Assembly (NCBI RefSeq): GCF_038561935.1
Contig: NZ_CP102770.1
Coordinates: 9,858,001-9,922,000 of the forward strand
DNA length: 64,000 nucleotides
Source of the DNA: Myxococcus stipitatus
GTDB taxonomy: Bacteria; Myxococcota; Myxococcia; Myxococcales; Myxococcaceae
Direction: 5' to 3'
The notes beneath the pieces were generated by a model. The model searched no databases. It worked only from the letters and a program-made list of their open reading frames with translations, and had not been told where the DNA came from. Of this stretch, positions 32,885-42,092 are shown one piece after another (the stretch's first letter is position 1; each line of letters begins with the position of its first letter). The translations under genes were made by a program, and so were the position numbers.

Positions 32885-34211
32885 GTGTATCGTCAGCTTC
32901 GGGAGTTCGCCCATCGCCACGAAACCGCCACCGAATGTGTCCTCGGTGAAGTCGCACCAGGACTCGGCCTCTTCCTCGACTCAGCATCCGGCGGCTGGCA
33001 TCTCGCGCACTCCCGCCGGGAAGAACACCCTCCGAGCATCGGTGCCTCGCGGAACCCCGCTCGAGCAGAACCACTTCATCACCCAGGGCTACACCCGCTT
33101 CGCGCGCGCCCTCCAAGCACTGGTGGATCCTGACTTCCATCCAGAGCACGGCAGCCAGGCCCGCCCTGGCTGGTTCACCTTCGCCATCCACGCCTCACAT
33201 GAGGCGGGCAAGGGCATGCTCGGCGCGGCCCTCGCACGGCGCATCATCGACATGGCGCAGGGTGAGCTGCTGTCCAGCTCCGCGCAGGTCTATGACCGCG
33301 TGGGGCTGCATGGCACCCTGCGACAGGACGCGGAGAAGCTCTCCGGCGCGCTGGACCTGCAAGGCCTTCCACGCGAGGCGTCCGCCGCGCTGGGGGTGCT
33401 CCTGGGCGCATTGAACCTGGAGCCGCTGGGTGACCCGCGCACGCTCGTGTCCACCGCGCACCGCTTCGCACGGCTCTTCTTCCAGGCACCGGGAATCCTC
33501 CCCCTCGACAAGGCGGAGGCACTCACCATCACCCTGGAGCGGATGCTCAACGCGGGCAACATCGCCATCTTCACGGACATCGGCAACGCGGCGGAGCAAT
33601 ACCTCGCGTGGAGACCGACCACGAGCGCCGTCACCTCGGAGCGCGTGCTTCAAGAGTTCACGCTGCCCGGGGCCAGGCCCGCGGAGTCTCGGCAGGCCTT
33701 CAGCGCGCTGCTCGACCGCGCGCATCAGAACCCCGCGCCATCCGACTTCGGTCGCATCTTCCCGGGCATGTCCAGCATGAGCCTCGTGGTGACGGCCTTC
33801 GCGCTGCTCGAGCGCGCCCGCCAGTGCCCAGGCCCCGACGCACGCGATACCCTCATCACCGTGGCCAACAACTGCTTCGCGTGGCGAGAGCAGGTGGACG
33901 CGGTACAGCCCGCCTTCACGCCGCCCTCGCTGCTGCCGGGAGAAGTCTCACGCCCCGACCTCACCCTCGTGATGACGCCACTGATGCGTCTGGGATTGGG
34001 CTCGGTGCTGTGGAAGTTCTCTGATTACGCGGCCACACAGCAGGACAGGGACTACAACCCGCTCACGTCGAAGCCCACCGAGTACAACTGGGCCCTGTTC
34101 CCCGACCGGTGGCCCGCGCTCCTCACGGCCTTCGAGCTGGGCTACCAGAACCCCGCCGCCCTCTGGAAGCTGCCTCCGCCACTCATCAGTCTGTCTTCGA
34201 CGCCGAGCTGA
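32885..34211 (+). CDS. Conserved hypothetical protein, reading frame probably shifted near 33045
   Basis: The body (about 33045-34211) encodes a helical protein of some 390 residues (QNHFITQGYTRFARALQALV, SHEAGKGMLGAALARRIID, LNAGNIAIFTDIGNAAEQYLAW). In that frame the upstream sequence is unconvincing. A second frame starting at GTG 32885 gives a protein-like N terminus (MYRQLREFAHRHETA, VLGEVAPGLGLFLDSAS) that runs into low-quality sequence at about 33045. Deleting one base near there joins them into a 441-residue product. It is either a real frameshift or a sequencing error. If not, the gene starts in frame at GTG 32937 or GTG 33042. Function unknown. Confidence 0.6.
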
Positions 34212-34223
34212 GCCAGCCGCGCG

Positions 34224-35432
34224 TCACGGCACCGCGACGACGGCGCGAGGCTTGGGCACGAGGAAGAACAGCCGCCCCTTCTGCTTCATCATTCCGGCGG
34301 CGAGCTCTGCCTCGGGGCCGCGTCCCCAGAAGACATCCACGCGCCCCGCGCCACGGATGGCGCCCCCGGTGTCCTGGTTGAACACGAAGCGGGCCAGCGG
34401 CTTCCACTGCACGGAGCCGTCCGCCATCTTCACCGGGTGGTCCGTCTGGATGAAGGCCAGCCCCCCCTTGGGGAACAGCCGCGCGTCCGTGGCGATGGAG
34501 CGGCCCGGCGTCACCTCGCGGCCCAGCGAGCCCACGGCCGCGCCCGGCAGGAAGCGGAAGAAGACATAGGACTCGTTGTGGTCGAGCACGCGGTCCTGCT
34601 GCGTCGGGTTCGCCGCCAGCCACGCCCGCAGCGCCTGCATGGACATCTGCTCCTTGGGGATGGCGCCCTCCTGGATGAGCAACGCGCCGATGCTGCGATA
34701 CGGCCGCCCGTTCGACGCGGCATACCCCACGCGCCGCTCCGTGCCGTCGGTCAGCCGAAGCGTGCCGCTGCCCTGCACCTCCATGAAGAACAGCGCCACC
34801 GGGTCTCGCACCCACGCGAGCTCCAGCTTGCGCTCGCTCAACTTGCCGCCGCGAATCGCCGACCGGTTCCAGTACGGCACCAGCTTCTTGCCCTCGAGCC
34901 GCCCGAAGACCTTCTCCGAGGCGAAGCGCTCCGCGAAGGGCTCCAGCGGAACCTCGATGAGGTCGTCCGGCGCGGAGAGCACGGGGATGGAGTACTCGTC
35001 GGTCCTCGTCATGCTCCCGTCGAGCATGGGCTCGTAGTAGCCCGTGAAGAGCACGGAGCCATCCTCACCTCCGGCGGACTCGAGCAAATCGAACTCCGCG
35101 AGCACCGCGTTCGACACGTCTTGAGAGGACAGGTCATCGGTGAGTCGGTCCCGCAGTCGCTCGAGCGCGGCCACCAGCTCGCCCGCCGTCACCTCGCGAG
35201 GCCCGTAGACGAAGCGGTGGTCCACCGGGCGCGTCCGCAGCCAGACAAGGCTCTCTCCGAGCGCCACCCGCAGCGACGCCACGCCCCCGTCATCCACCAG
35301 CTTCGCGGTGTCCTGGAGCGCGACCAGTGCGTCCTGGGGACGCGTCACCGCGGGCCGAGGAACCCGCGCACAGGACGCACCGACGAGGAGCAGACACACC
35401 AGCCAGAAGCGTCGAGCGGACCAGGAGCGCAT
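34224..35432 (-). CDS. mltA: MltA-type lytic murein transglycosylase lipoprotein
   Basis: A 402-residue protein. The signal ends V-G-A-S-C, so it is a lipoprotein. MltA domain: LFTGYYEPMLDGSMTRTDEY, VALFFMEVQGSGTLRLTDG, FRFL. The C-terminal 3D domain has FNQDTGGAIRGAGRVDVFWG with the conserved Asp residues. It cuts peptidoglycan glycan strands to 1,6-anhydro ends. It is a monocistronic gene as far as can be seen. Confidence 0.93.
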   Translation of the reverse strand: MRSWSARRFWLVCLLLVGASCARVPRPAVTRPQDALVALQDTAKLVDDGGVASLRVALGESLVWLRTRPVDHRFVYGPREVTAGELVAALERLRDRLTDDLSSQDVSNAVLAEFDLLESAGGEDGSVLFTGYYEPMLDGSMTRTDEYSIPVLSAPDDLIEVPLEPFAERFASEKVFGRLEGKKLVPYWNRSAIRGGKLSERKLELAWVRDPVALFFMEVQGSGTLRLTDGTERRVGYAASNGRPYRSIGALLIQEGAIPKEQMSMQALRAWLAANPTQQDRVLDHNESYVFFRFLPGAAVGSLGREVTPGRSIATDARLFPKGGLAFIQTDHPVKMADGSVQWKPLARFVFNQDTGGAIRGAGRVDVFWGRGPEAELAAGMMKQKGRLFFLVPKPRAVVAVP

Positions 35433-35504
35433 GGCTTCCTAACTACTCCAGGCGGAGCCCTCGCGACACTTCCGCGCCCGACGGGCTACGGCCCTCCGAC
35501 CCAC

Positions 35505-36869
35505 TCAGGGCGCTGGTGCCACCGCGCGTCCTTCCGCGTCCCGTGCAGCCACCACCACCTGGCCCCCCTTCATCACGAAGCGCACCTGTCGCAGCACCGT
35601 GAGGTCCTTCAGCGGATTCCCACTCACCGCCACCACGTCCGCGAGCTTCCCCGCCTCCAGCGTTCCCACCCGGTCCTGCATGCGAAGCAGCTCCGCCGCG
35701 TTCGCCGTGGCCGCGCGCAGGACGTCCACCGGTGGCAGGCCCGCTTCGCCATACGCGCTGAGATACCGCACCGTGGCCTCACCACGCGTCCGGCCAGACA
35801 CCTCGACATAGACATCCGAGCCCGCCGCCACCCGCACCCCCGCGGCCACCGCGCGCCGCAGGCGCTCATGCCCCTTCGTCACGAACTTCTGACACCGCGC
35901 CTTCATCGCGAGCCGGGTCTCCGCGTCACGCGCATCCGCGCCGAAGGCTTCGCACTCGTCCAACGGGCCATCGGTCGGCACCAGGAAGATGCGCTTGCGC
36001 GCCATCGGCGCCAGCACATCGTCGGGCAGCGAATACGCATGCTCGATGGAGTCCACGCCCGCCTCCACGGCCACGCGAATGCTCTCATCCCGTGTCGTGT
36101 GCGCCGCGACCGGGTGATTCCCTCGGTGGGCCTCCTCGACGATGGCCTTCAGCTCGTCCATCGCGAAGACGTTGTGTCCATTGTCGACGATGACCTTGAT
36201 GCAGTCCGCCCCGTCATACACGGCCTGCCGCACGGCACGCCGGGCCTCCTCCACGCCCGTCACCGTGACGTACTCCTGCTCGATGAGCCCCTGCACGGGC
36301 CCCTGGAGCCGCTGGAACTGGCCTCCCACGGGCGCCAGCGCCCGGGTGCACGCGGAGACGCGAGGCCCCACCACCCAGCCGCGCTGGATGGCATCGCGCA
36401 ACGCCACATCTCCATTCACTCCAGAGTTCCCCAGGTCCCGCACCGTGGTGACGCCGGCCTCCAACACCTCGCGCCCCAGCTTCGCGCCCAGCAGCGCCCG
36501 CTCCGCCGTGCTCCTGCGCGCGACGTGGAGCTCCAGGCTCAACGCCTCGTTCCCCTGCCCCGTCATGAGGTTCGTGAGCAGGTGCGAATGGGCGTCGATG
36601 AGCCCCGGCAGCAACGTCACATCCCCCAGGTCGAGCACACGCGCGCCCTTCGGAACGGGCAGACTCGAGCCCACCGCCTGGATGCGCTGGCCTTGCACCA
36701 GCACCACCGCGTCCGTCAGAAGCTTCGCGCTCCGGCCATCGAACAGCCGCGCCGCACGCACCGCCACCAGCTCCGGCTCCGCGGCGTGGCTCCCGAGCGG
36801 AAACACCAGGCCCCCGAGCACCAGAGCCACCAGGCACCTCCGCCATGAACATCTGGACTCCAGGGCCAT
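35505..36869 (-). CDS. Exported metal-dependent amidohydrolase
   Basis: A 454-residue protein with an N-terminal signal (WRRCLVALVLGGLVFPLG, cleaved after S-H-A-A). Amidohydrolase barrel with LLPGLIDAHSHLL (metal His-x-His), DCIKVIVDNG (bridging Lys region), HTTRDESIRVAVEAGVDSIEHAY, GSDVYVE (metal Asp) and TANAAELLRMQDRVG. It resembles Xaa-Pro/imidazolonepropionase-like exported hydrolases. The ATG at 36869 has CGGGAG at a good distance; a longer frame is unsupported. Confidence 0.88.
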   Translation of the reverse strand: MALESRCSWRRCLVALVLGGLVFPLGSHAAEPELVAVRAARLFDGRSAKLLTDAVVLVQGQRIQAVGSSLPVPKGARVLDLGDVTLLPGLIDAHSHLLTNLMTGQGNEALSLELHVARRSTAERALLGAKLGREVLEAGVTTVRDLGNSGVNGDVALRDAIQRGWVVGPRVSACTRALAPVGGQFQRLQGPVQGLIEQEYVTVTGVEEARRAVRQAVYDGADCIKVIVDNGHNVFAMDELKAIVEEAHRGNHPVAAHTTRDESIRVAVEAGVDSIEHAYSLPDDVLAPMARKRIFLVPTDGPLDECEAFGADARDAETRLAMKARCQKFVTKGHERLRRAVAAGVRVAAGSDVYVEVSGRTRGEATVRYLSAYGEAGLPPVDVLRAATANAAELLRMQDRVGTLEAGKLADVVAVSGNPLKDLTVLRQVRFVMKGGQVVVAARDAEGRAVAPAP

Positions 36870-36974
36870 TCGCACGCTCCCGAACCACGAGGAGCCCGAA
36901 CGCTCACCCCACCACTCCGCGAAGGCAAGCCTGGGAAACACCCGCCGCCACAGGCACCTCGCACACGTCCCGCC

Positions 36975-38066
36975 TCACCCGTAGGGGTTGTAGAACTTCG
37001 CGAACGTCGCGCGAGCGAAGTCGCCGAACGTCATCCCCGGCTTGAAGGCCCCCACGCGCAGCTCCTCCGGGTTCGTGCCCTCGGGGGGACGCAGGTGCTC
37101 CTCGTTGTCCGGCTGCATGAAGACGGCGAACGTGGAGCGCGAGATGTTGCGGCTCGCCGGATGCGCCAGCGCCTGCACCGCGTGCGGCGTGGACCGCAGC
37201 AGCCCGCCCGTCACGATCTGCGCGCTCTCGCCAATCTGGAACGCCAGACAGTCCTTCGGGATGACGACCTTGCGCTCCTCGCCGCCGCGCGTGCGCACGT
37301 AGAGTCCCGCCTCCGGGTCCGGCACCGGGATGTCCTGCCGCGCCGGCTCCGCCGCCCCCGGCTCCGCGTCGAAGTACATCGCCGGGCACAGCGCCGTCAG
37401 CGAGCCGTGGTCGCTGTGCCAGCCGCACCACGAGTCGCGCGTGCGCGGCGTCGCGTCCTCGTTGATGGCGAAGTAGTAGAGCAGCCGCGCCTTGCACGCG
37501 CGCGACTCGCGGATGGTCCGCTCCAGCTGCGCATCCGGCGACAGCTTGTCTCCCAACCGGGCCTTCACGTACCGGTCGCACTGCGCCGCCACCAGCAACC
37601 CCACCTCCACCATCTTCCGCCCCAGGGCCTGGAAGGCCGGGCGCAGCGCCGGGAAGTCCGCGTCCGGCCACACGTTGGGGAGGTAGTTCTCCGGGTACTT
37701 CTCCACCAGCGCCGCGTCCACCTCGGGCGAGTCGTACTGGGGATTGTTGTAGTAGGAGCCCTTGAACTCATCGAACTCGCCCGGCTTCAGCACTTCCTTG
37801 CCGTGGCTCCAGCCAAACGAATAGCTGCTGCGAGCGTGGACGTAGCGGTCCTTCACCTCGTTGGGCAGCGCGGCGAACCGGAAGCCCAGCGGCAACAGCC
37901 CCTGCCGCAGCTCCACCAGCCCCGGGATGCCCCGCACCACCAGCAGGCCGATGCCGTCATAGCCATACGCGCGCTCGATGTCGGCGGACAGGTCCGCCCC
38001 GTCCATCAGCTTCGCGTAATCGAGAACCACCACTCCGTCCTTCGCTCCAGCCACGTCGCTGCTCAT
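36975..38066 (-). CDS. 2-oxoglutarate/Fe(II)-dependent oxygenase, isopenicillin-N-synthase-like
   Basis: A 363-residue protein of the DIOX/IPNS class. The N-terminal part has VVVLDYAKLMDG and GLLVVRGIPG. The jelly roll has GWHSDHGSLTALCP (His-x-Asp iron ligands), the distal His in LLRSTPHAVQ and the R-x-S 2-oxoglutarate anchor in ISRSTFAVF. It has a soluble cytoplasmic look. The start at 38066 (MSSDVAGAKDG) is inferred from the family; longer in-frame starts exist. The substrate is unknown. Confidence 0.87.
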   Translation of the reverse strand: MSSDVAGAKDGVVVLDYAKLMDGADLSADIERAYGYDGIGLLVVRGIPGLVELRQGLLPLGFRFAALPNEVKDRYVHARSSYSFGWSHGKEVLKPGEFDEFKGSYYNNPQYDSPEVDAALVEKYPENYLPNVWPDADFPALRPAFQALGRKMVEVGLLVAAQCDRYVKARLGDKLSPDAQLERTIRESRACKARLLYYFAINEDATPRTRDSWCGWHSDHGSLTALCPAMYFDAEPGAAEPARQDIPVPDPEAGLYVRTRGGEERKVVIPKDCLAFQIGESAQIVTGGLLRSTPHAVQALAHPASRNISRSTFAVFMQPDNEEHLRPPEGTNPEELRVGAFKPGMTFGDFARATFAKFYNPYG

Positions 38067-38297
38067 CCCGAACGCCTCGTCTCGCCTTGCCATTCCAGGG
38101 CCACCGCGGAGGCCCCCCAGCATAGCCGACTCCCGACACACAATGACGCCGTCGACACGTCGGGCGACACGTCGCGCGAGGGCCGGGTCCCCACCGCCCA
38201 CGGGGCGTCCCTCGAGACACCCGAGCAGGACGCCCCAGGCATGACCGATGCAACCGGGTGGTGCATCCCATCCCTCTCACGAAGGAAAGGAAGCACC

Positions 38298-39254
38298 ATG
38301 GCGCTCACCACCGCGCAGCTGGGCATCACCCTCTCGGCCATCTCCTATCTGGGGCAGTTCGACACGAACTCCGGCCGCTATACCCTGATGAATCAAGCCC
38401 TCGCCGCCACCACCACGGGCGGCTGGCAGATTGCCTGGGGACCGGCGACCCAAGGAGAGGACCTGGTCTACGTCGCCGCCAACACCCAGGGCCAATACGC
38501 CGTCGTCGTGCGCGGCACGCTGTTCGACCGCATCGAGGACCTCCTCCAGGACAAGAACATCAACCCCCAGGAGGCCCTGCCCTTCAGCGCCCCGTCGTTC
38601 CCCTCCGACGCGGCCATCTCCAAGGGCGACGTGGAGGTCTGGACGAACGTCTCCAACATGTCCTCGTCCGTGGGGCCCGGCAGCGGAGCGCTCCTGCCCT
38701 TCCTCCAGGCGCTCCCGTCCGGGACGTCGCTGCTCGTCACCGGGCACAGCCTGGGCGGGCAGGTGGCCACGGTGCTCGCGGCGTGGTTCCAGTCCGCGCT
38801 GACGAACGTGTCCGTGCAGCCCGTCACCTTCGCCGCGCCCACCGCGGGCAACCCCGCGTTCGCCACGGCCTACGACTCCACCTTCACCACGGCGGAGCGC
38901 TACTACAACTCCCTCGACGTGGTGCCTCGCGCGTGGACCGAGGAGGGGCTGACCTCCATCCTGTCCCTCTACCCCGGCGGCCCGCAGTGCGGCCCGCTGT
39001 GCAAGGCGGCCGTCGACGGGGCGCTGAAGACGCTGGAGAAGAACCAGCTCACCTACCAGCAGCCCGCCGCCGCGACGGAGCTGACCGGAACGCTCTACCC
39101 CGAGAAGGGGCTCCTCGCCTTCGAGGACGAGGTCAACGACCAGCACCGCGCGCTCTATTACATGTACCTGCTGGGCATCCCGCTCACGACCATCCAGCAG
39201 CTCAACAGCTCCTGGGCGCCCCCACCGAGCCAGGCCTTGCGCTCGGTGGGCTGA
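38298..39254 (+). CDS. Class 3 lipase-like alpha/beta hydrolase
   Basis: A 318-residue protein with the lipase-3 nucleophile elbow GHSLGGQVA (Ser151) and the family strands YAVVVRGTL, VTFAAPTAGNPAFA and a YYNSLDVVPRAW (Asp) segment; His near the C terminus (DQHRALYYMY). There is no cleavable signal sequence visible at the N terminus. A strong GGAAAGGAAG ribosome site lies before the ATG. Probable acylglycerol or phospholipid esterase. Confidence 0.83.
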   Translation: MALTTAQLGITLSAISYLGQFDTNSGRYTLMNQALAATTTGGWQIAWGPATQGEDLVYVAANTQGQYAVVVRGTLFDRIEDLLQDKNINPQEALPFSAPSFPSDAAISKGDVEVWTNVSNMSSSVGPGSGALLPFLQALPSGTSLLVTGHSLGGQVATVLAAWFQSALTNVSVQPVTFAAPTAGNPAFATAYDSTFTTAERYYNSLDVVPRAWTEEGLTSILSLYPGGPQCGPLCKAAVDGALKTLEKNQLTYQQPAAATELTGTLYPEKGLLAFEDEVNDQHRALYYMYLLGIPLTTIQQLNSSWAPPPSQALRSVG

Positions 39255-39269
39255 GACCCGCGTGCTCCG

Positions 39270-40091
39270 CTAGATGAAGTAGTCGGGGAACAGCTCCGCG
39301 CCGGGCACGGACTGGTACTTGTCGAAGTCCGTGACACCCTCGGCGCGCAGCACGTCCTCGTCGATGCAGAAGTGGCCCGTGAAGCTCTTGCTGGGCTTGG
39401 TGAGGATGGCGTGCGCGGCGTCCGCCATGATTTCAGGCTTCCGGCTGCCGCGAATCGTCTCGTCGCCGCCCAGCAGGTTCTGCACCGCCGCCGTCGCGAT
39501 GACGGTGCGCGGCCACAGCGCGTTGACCGCGATGCCCTCCGAGCGGAACTCCTCTGCCATGCCCAGCACGCACATGCTCATGCCGTACTTCGCCATGGTG
39601 TAGGCCACGTGAGGCCCGAACCAGCGCGCCTCCATGTTCAGCGGCGGCGAGTTGTTGAGGATGTGCGGGTTGCTGGACTTCTTGAGGTACGGCAGGCACG
39701 CCTGCGAACAGGCGAAGGTGCCGCGCGTGTTGATGCCGTGCATCAGGTCATAGCGCTTCATCGGCGTGTCTTCCGTGCCGGTGAGGCTGATGGCGCTCGC
39801 GTTGTTCACCAGGATGTCGATGCCACCAAACTTCGCCACCGCCTGCTCCACCGCGGCGGCAATCTGGTCCTCGAAGCGGATGTCCACCATCACGGGGAGC
39901 GCCTTGCCACCAGCCTTCTCGATGTCCTCCGCGGCCGTGTAGATGGTGCCCGGCAGCTTGGGGTGCGGCTCCGTCGTCTTCGCGGCGATGACGATGTTGG
40001 CGCCGTCACGCGCCGCGCGGAGGGCAATCGCCAGACCGATTCCTCGGCTCGCCCCGGTGATGAAAAGCGTCTTCCCCTTGAGTGTCGTCAT
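39270..40091 (-). CDS. Short-chain dehydrogenase/reductase (HSDL2-like)
   Basis: A 273-residue classical-type SDR. Cofactor motif TGASRGIG near residue 12, NNAS at about 95, catalytic YTMAK (Tyr-x3-Lys). The longer inter-motif loop (KTTEPHPKLPGTIYTAAEDIE) and the end DKYQSVPGAELFPDYF are typical of the HSDL2/oxidoreductase subgroup that acts on fatty acyl or sterol-like substrates. ATG 40091 has ACGGAG upstream. Convergent with the lipase gene. Confidence 0.88.
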   Translation of the reverse strand: MTTLKGKTLFITGASRGIGLAIALRAARDGANIVIAAKTTEPHPKLPGTIYTAAEDIEKAGGKALPVMVDIRFEDQIAAAVEQAVAKFGGIDILVNNASAISLTGTEDTPMKRYDLMHGINTRGTFACSQACLPYLKKSSNPHILNNSPPLNMEARWFGPHVAYTMAKYGMSMCVLGMAEEFRSEGIAVNALWPRTVIATAAVQNLLGGDETIRGSRKPEIMADAAHAILTKPSKSFTGHFCIDEDVLRAEGVTDFDKYQSVPGAELFPDYFI

Positions 40092-40167
40092 GCCGCGCGT
40101 CTCCGTGGGTGGTGCCACAGCGGGTTTGCTCCAGCTGCCCCGGGTATAGCGAGTCTTGGTCCGCGGG

Positions 40168-41058
40168 TCAGCGGCGCCTTGCTCGCTCCAGCTCCTCCAC
40201 CAGCAGCTCCGACACCTTCCTCACGCGGGGGATGTCCAGCGCCGACTTCGCGCACATGAGGTGGAGCGACTGCCTTCCATGCGCCCCCAGGTCCACGTCC
40301 AGCGGCACCAGGCCCCGCTCGCGCTGCGTGCTGAAGCGGTGGAGGAAGTTCCCCAGCACCATCGCCCCCAGGCCCGCCTCCACCGCCGCCACCATCACCA
40401 GGAAGTTGTCCGTGGTGAAGACCGGCGTGAAGCCCGGGATGAGGACCGCGAGCTGGGGGTTGGGCGGCACCGACTCGTACGGAGGCGCCCACGCCACCCA
40501 CGGAAGCTGCTGGAGCGTGGGCTTCCTTGGCAGCTTCGCCTTGAGCGCCTTCGAGACGAAGACCGCGTTCTCCAGCTCCAGCGTGTAGACACACGTGAGG
40601 TCCGCGTTCTTCGTCGCGACACTCCGCAGCGCGAGGTCCGCCTCACCCCGCCCCAGGTCCGCGTACTGGATGGAGGACTGCACCTCCAGCCGCAGCCCCG
40701 GGTACTTGCGCGCCACGTGGCCCGCGAAGGGCGCCAGGAAGTCGAAGCTGAAGAAGGGGCTCGCCGTCACGCGCACCAGGCCCTTGGGGGTGGAGTCGCT
40801 CGACTCGGCCGCGCGCTGGAACTCACCGGCCCACTCCGCCATCTTCCGCGCGGGCTGGAGCAGCCGCTCTCCCGCCACCGTCAGCGCCGCGCCCTCCACG
40901 CTCCGGCGGAACAGCTTCGCCCCGACCTGGTACTCCAGCGCCGCCAGTCGCCGGCTCACCGTGGGCTGGCCGATGCGCAGCCGCGTCGCCGCCGCGCTGA
41001 AGCTGCCCGTCTCCGCGATGGCCAGGAACAGCCGCGCGTCATCCCAGGAGATATTCAT
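40168..41058 (-). CDS. LysR-family transcriptional regulator
   Basis: A 296-residue LysR protein. N-terminal winged HTH: NISWDDARLFLAIAETGSFS followed by RLRIGQPTVSRRLAALE. The effector domain starts at about residue 90 (GLVRVTASPFFSFDFLAPF). It is divergent from the metallo-hydrolase gene at 41124, and a 7-bp inverted repeat lies in the 65-base gap. It likely controls that gene. Confidence 0.9.
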   Translation of the reverse strand: MNISWDDARLFLAIAETGSFSAAATRLRIGQPTVSRRLAALEYQVGAKLFRRSVEGAALTVAGERLLQPARKMAEWAGEFQRAAESSDSTPKGLVRVTASPFFSFDFLAPFAGHVARKYPGLRLEVQSSIQYADLGRGEADLALRSVATKNADLTCVYTLELENAVFVSKALKAKLPRKPTLQQLPWVAWAPPYESVPPNPQLAVLIPGFTPVFTTDNFLVMVAAVEAGLGAMVLGNFLHRFSTQRERGLVPLDVDLGAHGRQSLHLMCAKSALDIPRVRKVSELLVEELERARRR

Positions 41059-41061
41059 GGA

Positions 41062-41098
41062 TGCATGGCTCCATACCAGAATGGCCATTTTCCATGCA
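41062..41098. promoter_or_regulatory. Inverted repeat in LysR / metallo-hydrolase intergenic region
   Basis: TGCATGG (41062-41068) and CCATGCA (41092-41098) pair perfectly, 30 bp apart centre to centre, with a smaller palindrome AATGGCCATT between. Location and shape suit LysR binding at a divergent promoter, but the sequence is not the common T-N11-A box. Confidence 0.35.
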
Positions 41099-41123
41099 CC
41101 TGGGCATCGATACCTTGACGCCC

Positions 41124-42086
41124 ATGAAGAACGCCAAGCGCCTCTTTCTCGCGGTCCTCGCCCTCGTCGCCCTCCCCGCCGCCCTCCTCGGTGTCGTCGG
41201 CGTCGAGCTCTCCTCGCACCCCCACCAGCCGTCCGCGCTCGGCAGCCCCCGGCCCCTGACGGACGACGTGCTCGCCACGCTGGCCGAGCCCGGCCCCGTG
41301 GAGCTGGAGACCATCAACTCCGCGGACTGGGCCGTGGAGCGCGGCGGCCTCATCAACCTGAACCACCCCACCGCGAAGGCCGCGGGCCTGACGGCGGAGG
41401 ACGAGCCCATCCAGGTCTTCTTCCACGCCCTGCGCCACCCGACGAAGGGCCTCTTCATCATCGACACCGGCGTCGAGTCCGCGCTGCGTGCCGCCCCGGA
41501 GAAGGCGGCCGTGCACGGCATCGTCTCCAGCGCCTTGAAGCTGGAGGAGACGCTGAAGGTGCGTGAGCCCCTGGGCGAGTGGCTCGCGAAGCAGTCCCAG
41601 CCGCTGGCCGGCGTGTTCCTCACGCACCTGCACATGGACCACATCCTCGGCATGCGCGACGTGCCGGCCGGGACCCCCGTCTACTCGGGCCCCGGGGAGA
41701 CCTCGCCCCGCGCGTTCCTCAACGTGCTGGTGAAGCCCGTCACGGACCGCTCGCTCGAGGGCAAGGCGCCCCTCTCCGAGTGGCCCTACCGCCCGGAGAC
41801 GAGCGGCCCCTTCGAGGCCGCGGTGGACATCTTCGGCGACGGCTCCGTGTGGGCGCTCTCGGTGCCGGGGCACACGCCGGGCAGCACCGCGTACCTGGTG
41901 CGCTCCACGAAGGGCCCCGTGCTGCTGTTGGGCGATGCGAGCCACACGCGCTGGGGCTGGGAGCACGACGTGGAGCCCGGCACCTTCACCGCGGACGCGC
42001 CCCGAGGCGTGGAGAGCTTCAAGAAGCTGCGCGCCTTCGCCCAGGCGCACCCCCAGGTCGAGGTGCGCATGGGCCACCAGCACTGA
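41124..42086 (+). CDS. Metallo-beta-lactamase-fold hydrolase, membrane-anchored or exported
   Basis: A 320-residue protein. Hydrophobic N terminus (LFLAVLALVALPAALLGVVG) acts as signal or anchor. MBL fold: IIDTGVES, HLHMDH (THLHMDHILG) metal site, SVPGHTPGSTAYLV, LLLGDASHTR and a final His. Similar to AHL-lactonase-like members. ATG 41124 removes a non-coding-like N-terminal stretch. Divergent from a LysR gene that likely regulates it. Confidence 0.85.
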   Translation: MKNAKRLFLAVLALVALPAALLGVVGVELSSHPHQPSALGSPRPLTDDVLATLAEPGPVELETINSADWAVERGGLINLNHPTAKAAGLTAEDEPIQVFFHALRHPTKGLFIIDTGVESALRAAPEKAAVHGIVSSALKLEETLKVREPLGEWLAKQSQPLAGVFLTHLHMDHILGMRDVPAGTPVYSGPGETSPRAFLNVLVKPVTDRSLEGKAPLSEWPYRPETSGPFEAAVDIFGDGSVWALSVPGHTPGSTAYLVRSTKGPVLLLGDASHTRWGWEHDVEPGTFTADAPRGVESFKKLRAFAQAHPQVEVRMGHQH

Positions 42087-42092
42087 CGCGGC

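Noticed and set aside
34437-36848. Open frame of 803 codons opposite mltA and the amidohydrolase gene
   Set aside because: Crosses two well-supported genes on the other strand; composition is that of an antisense shadow.
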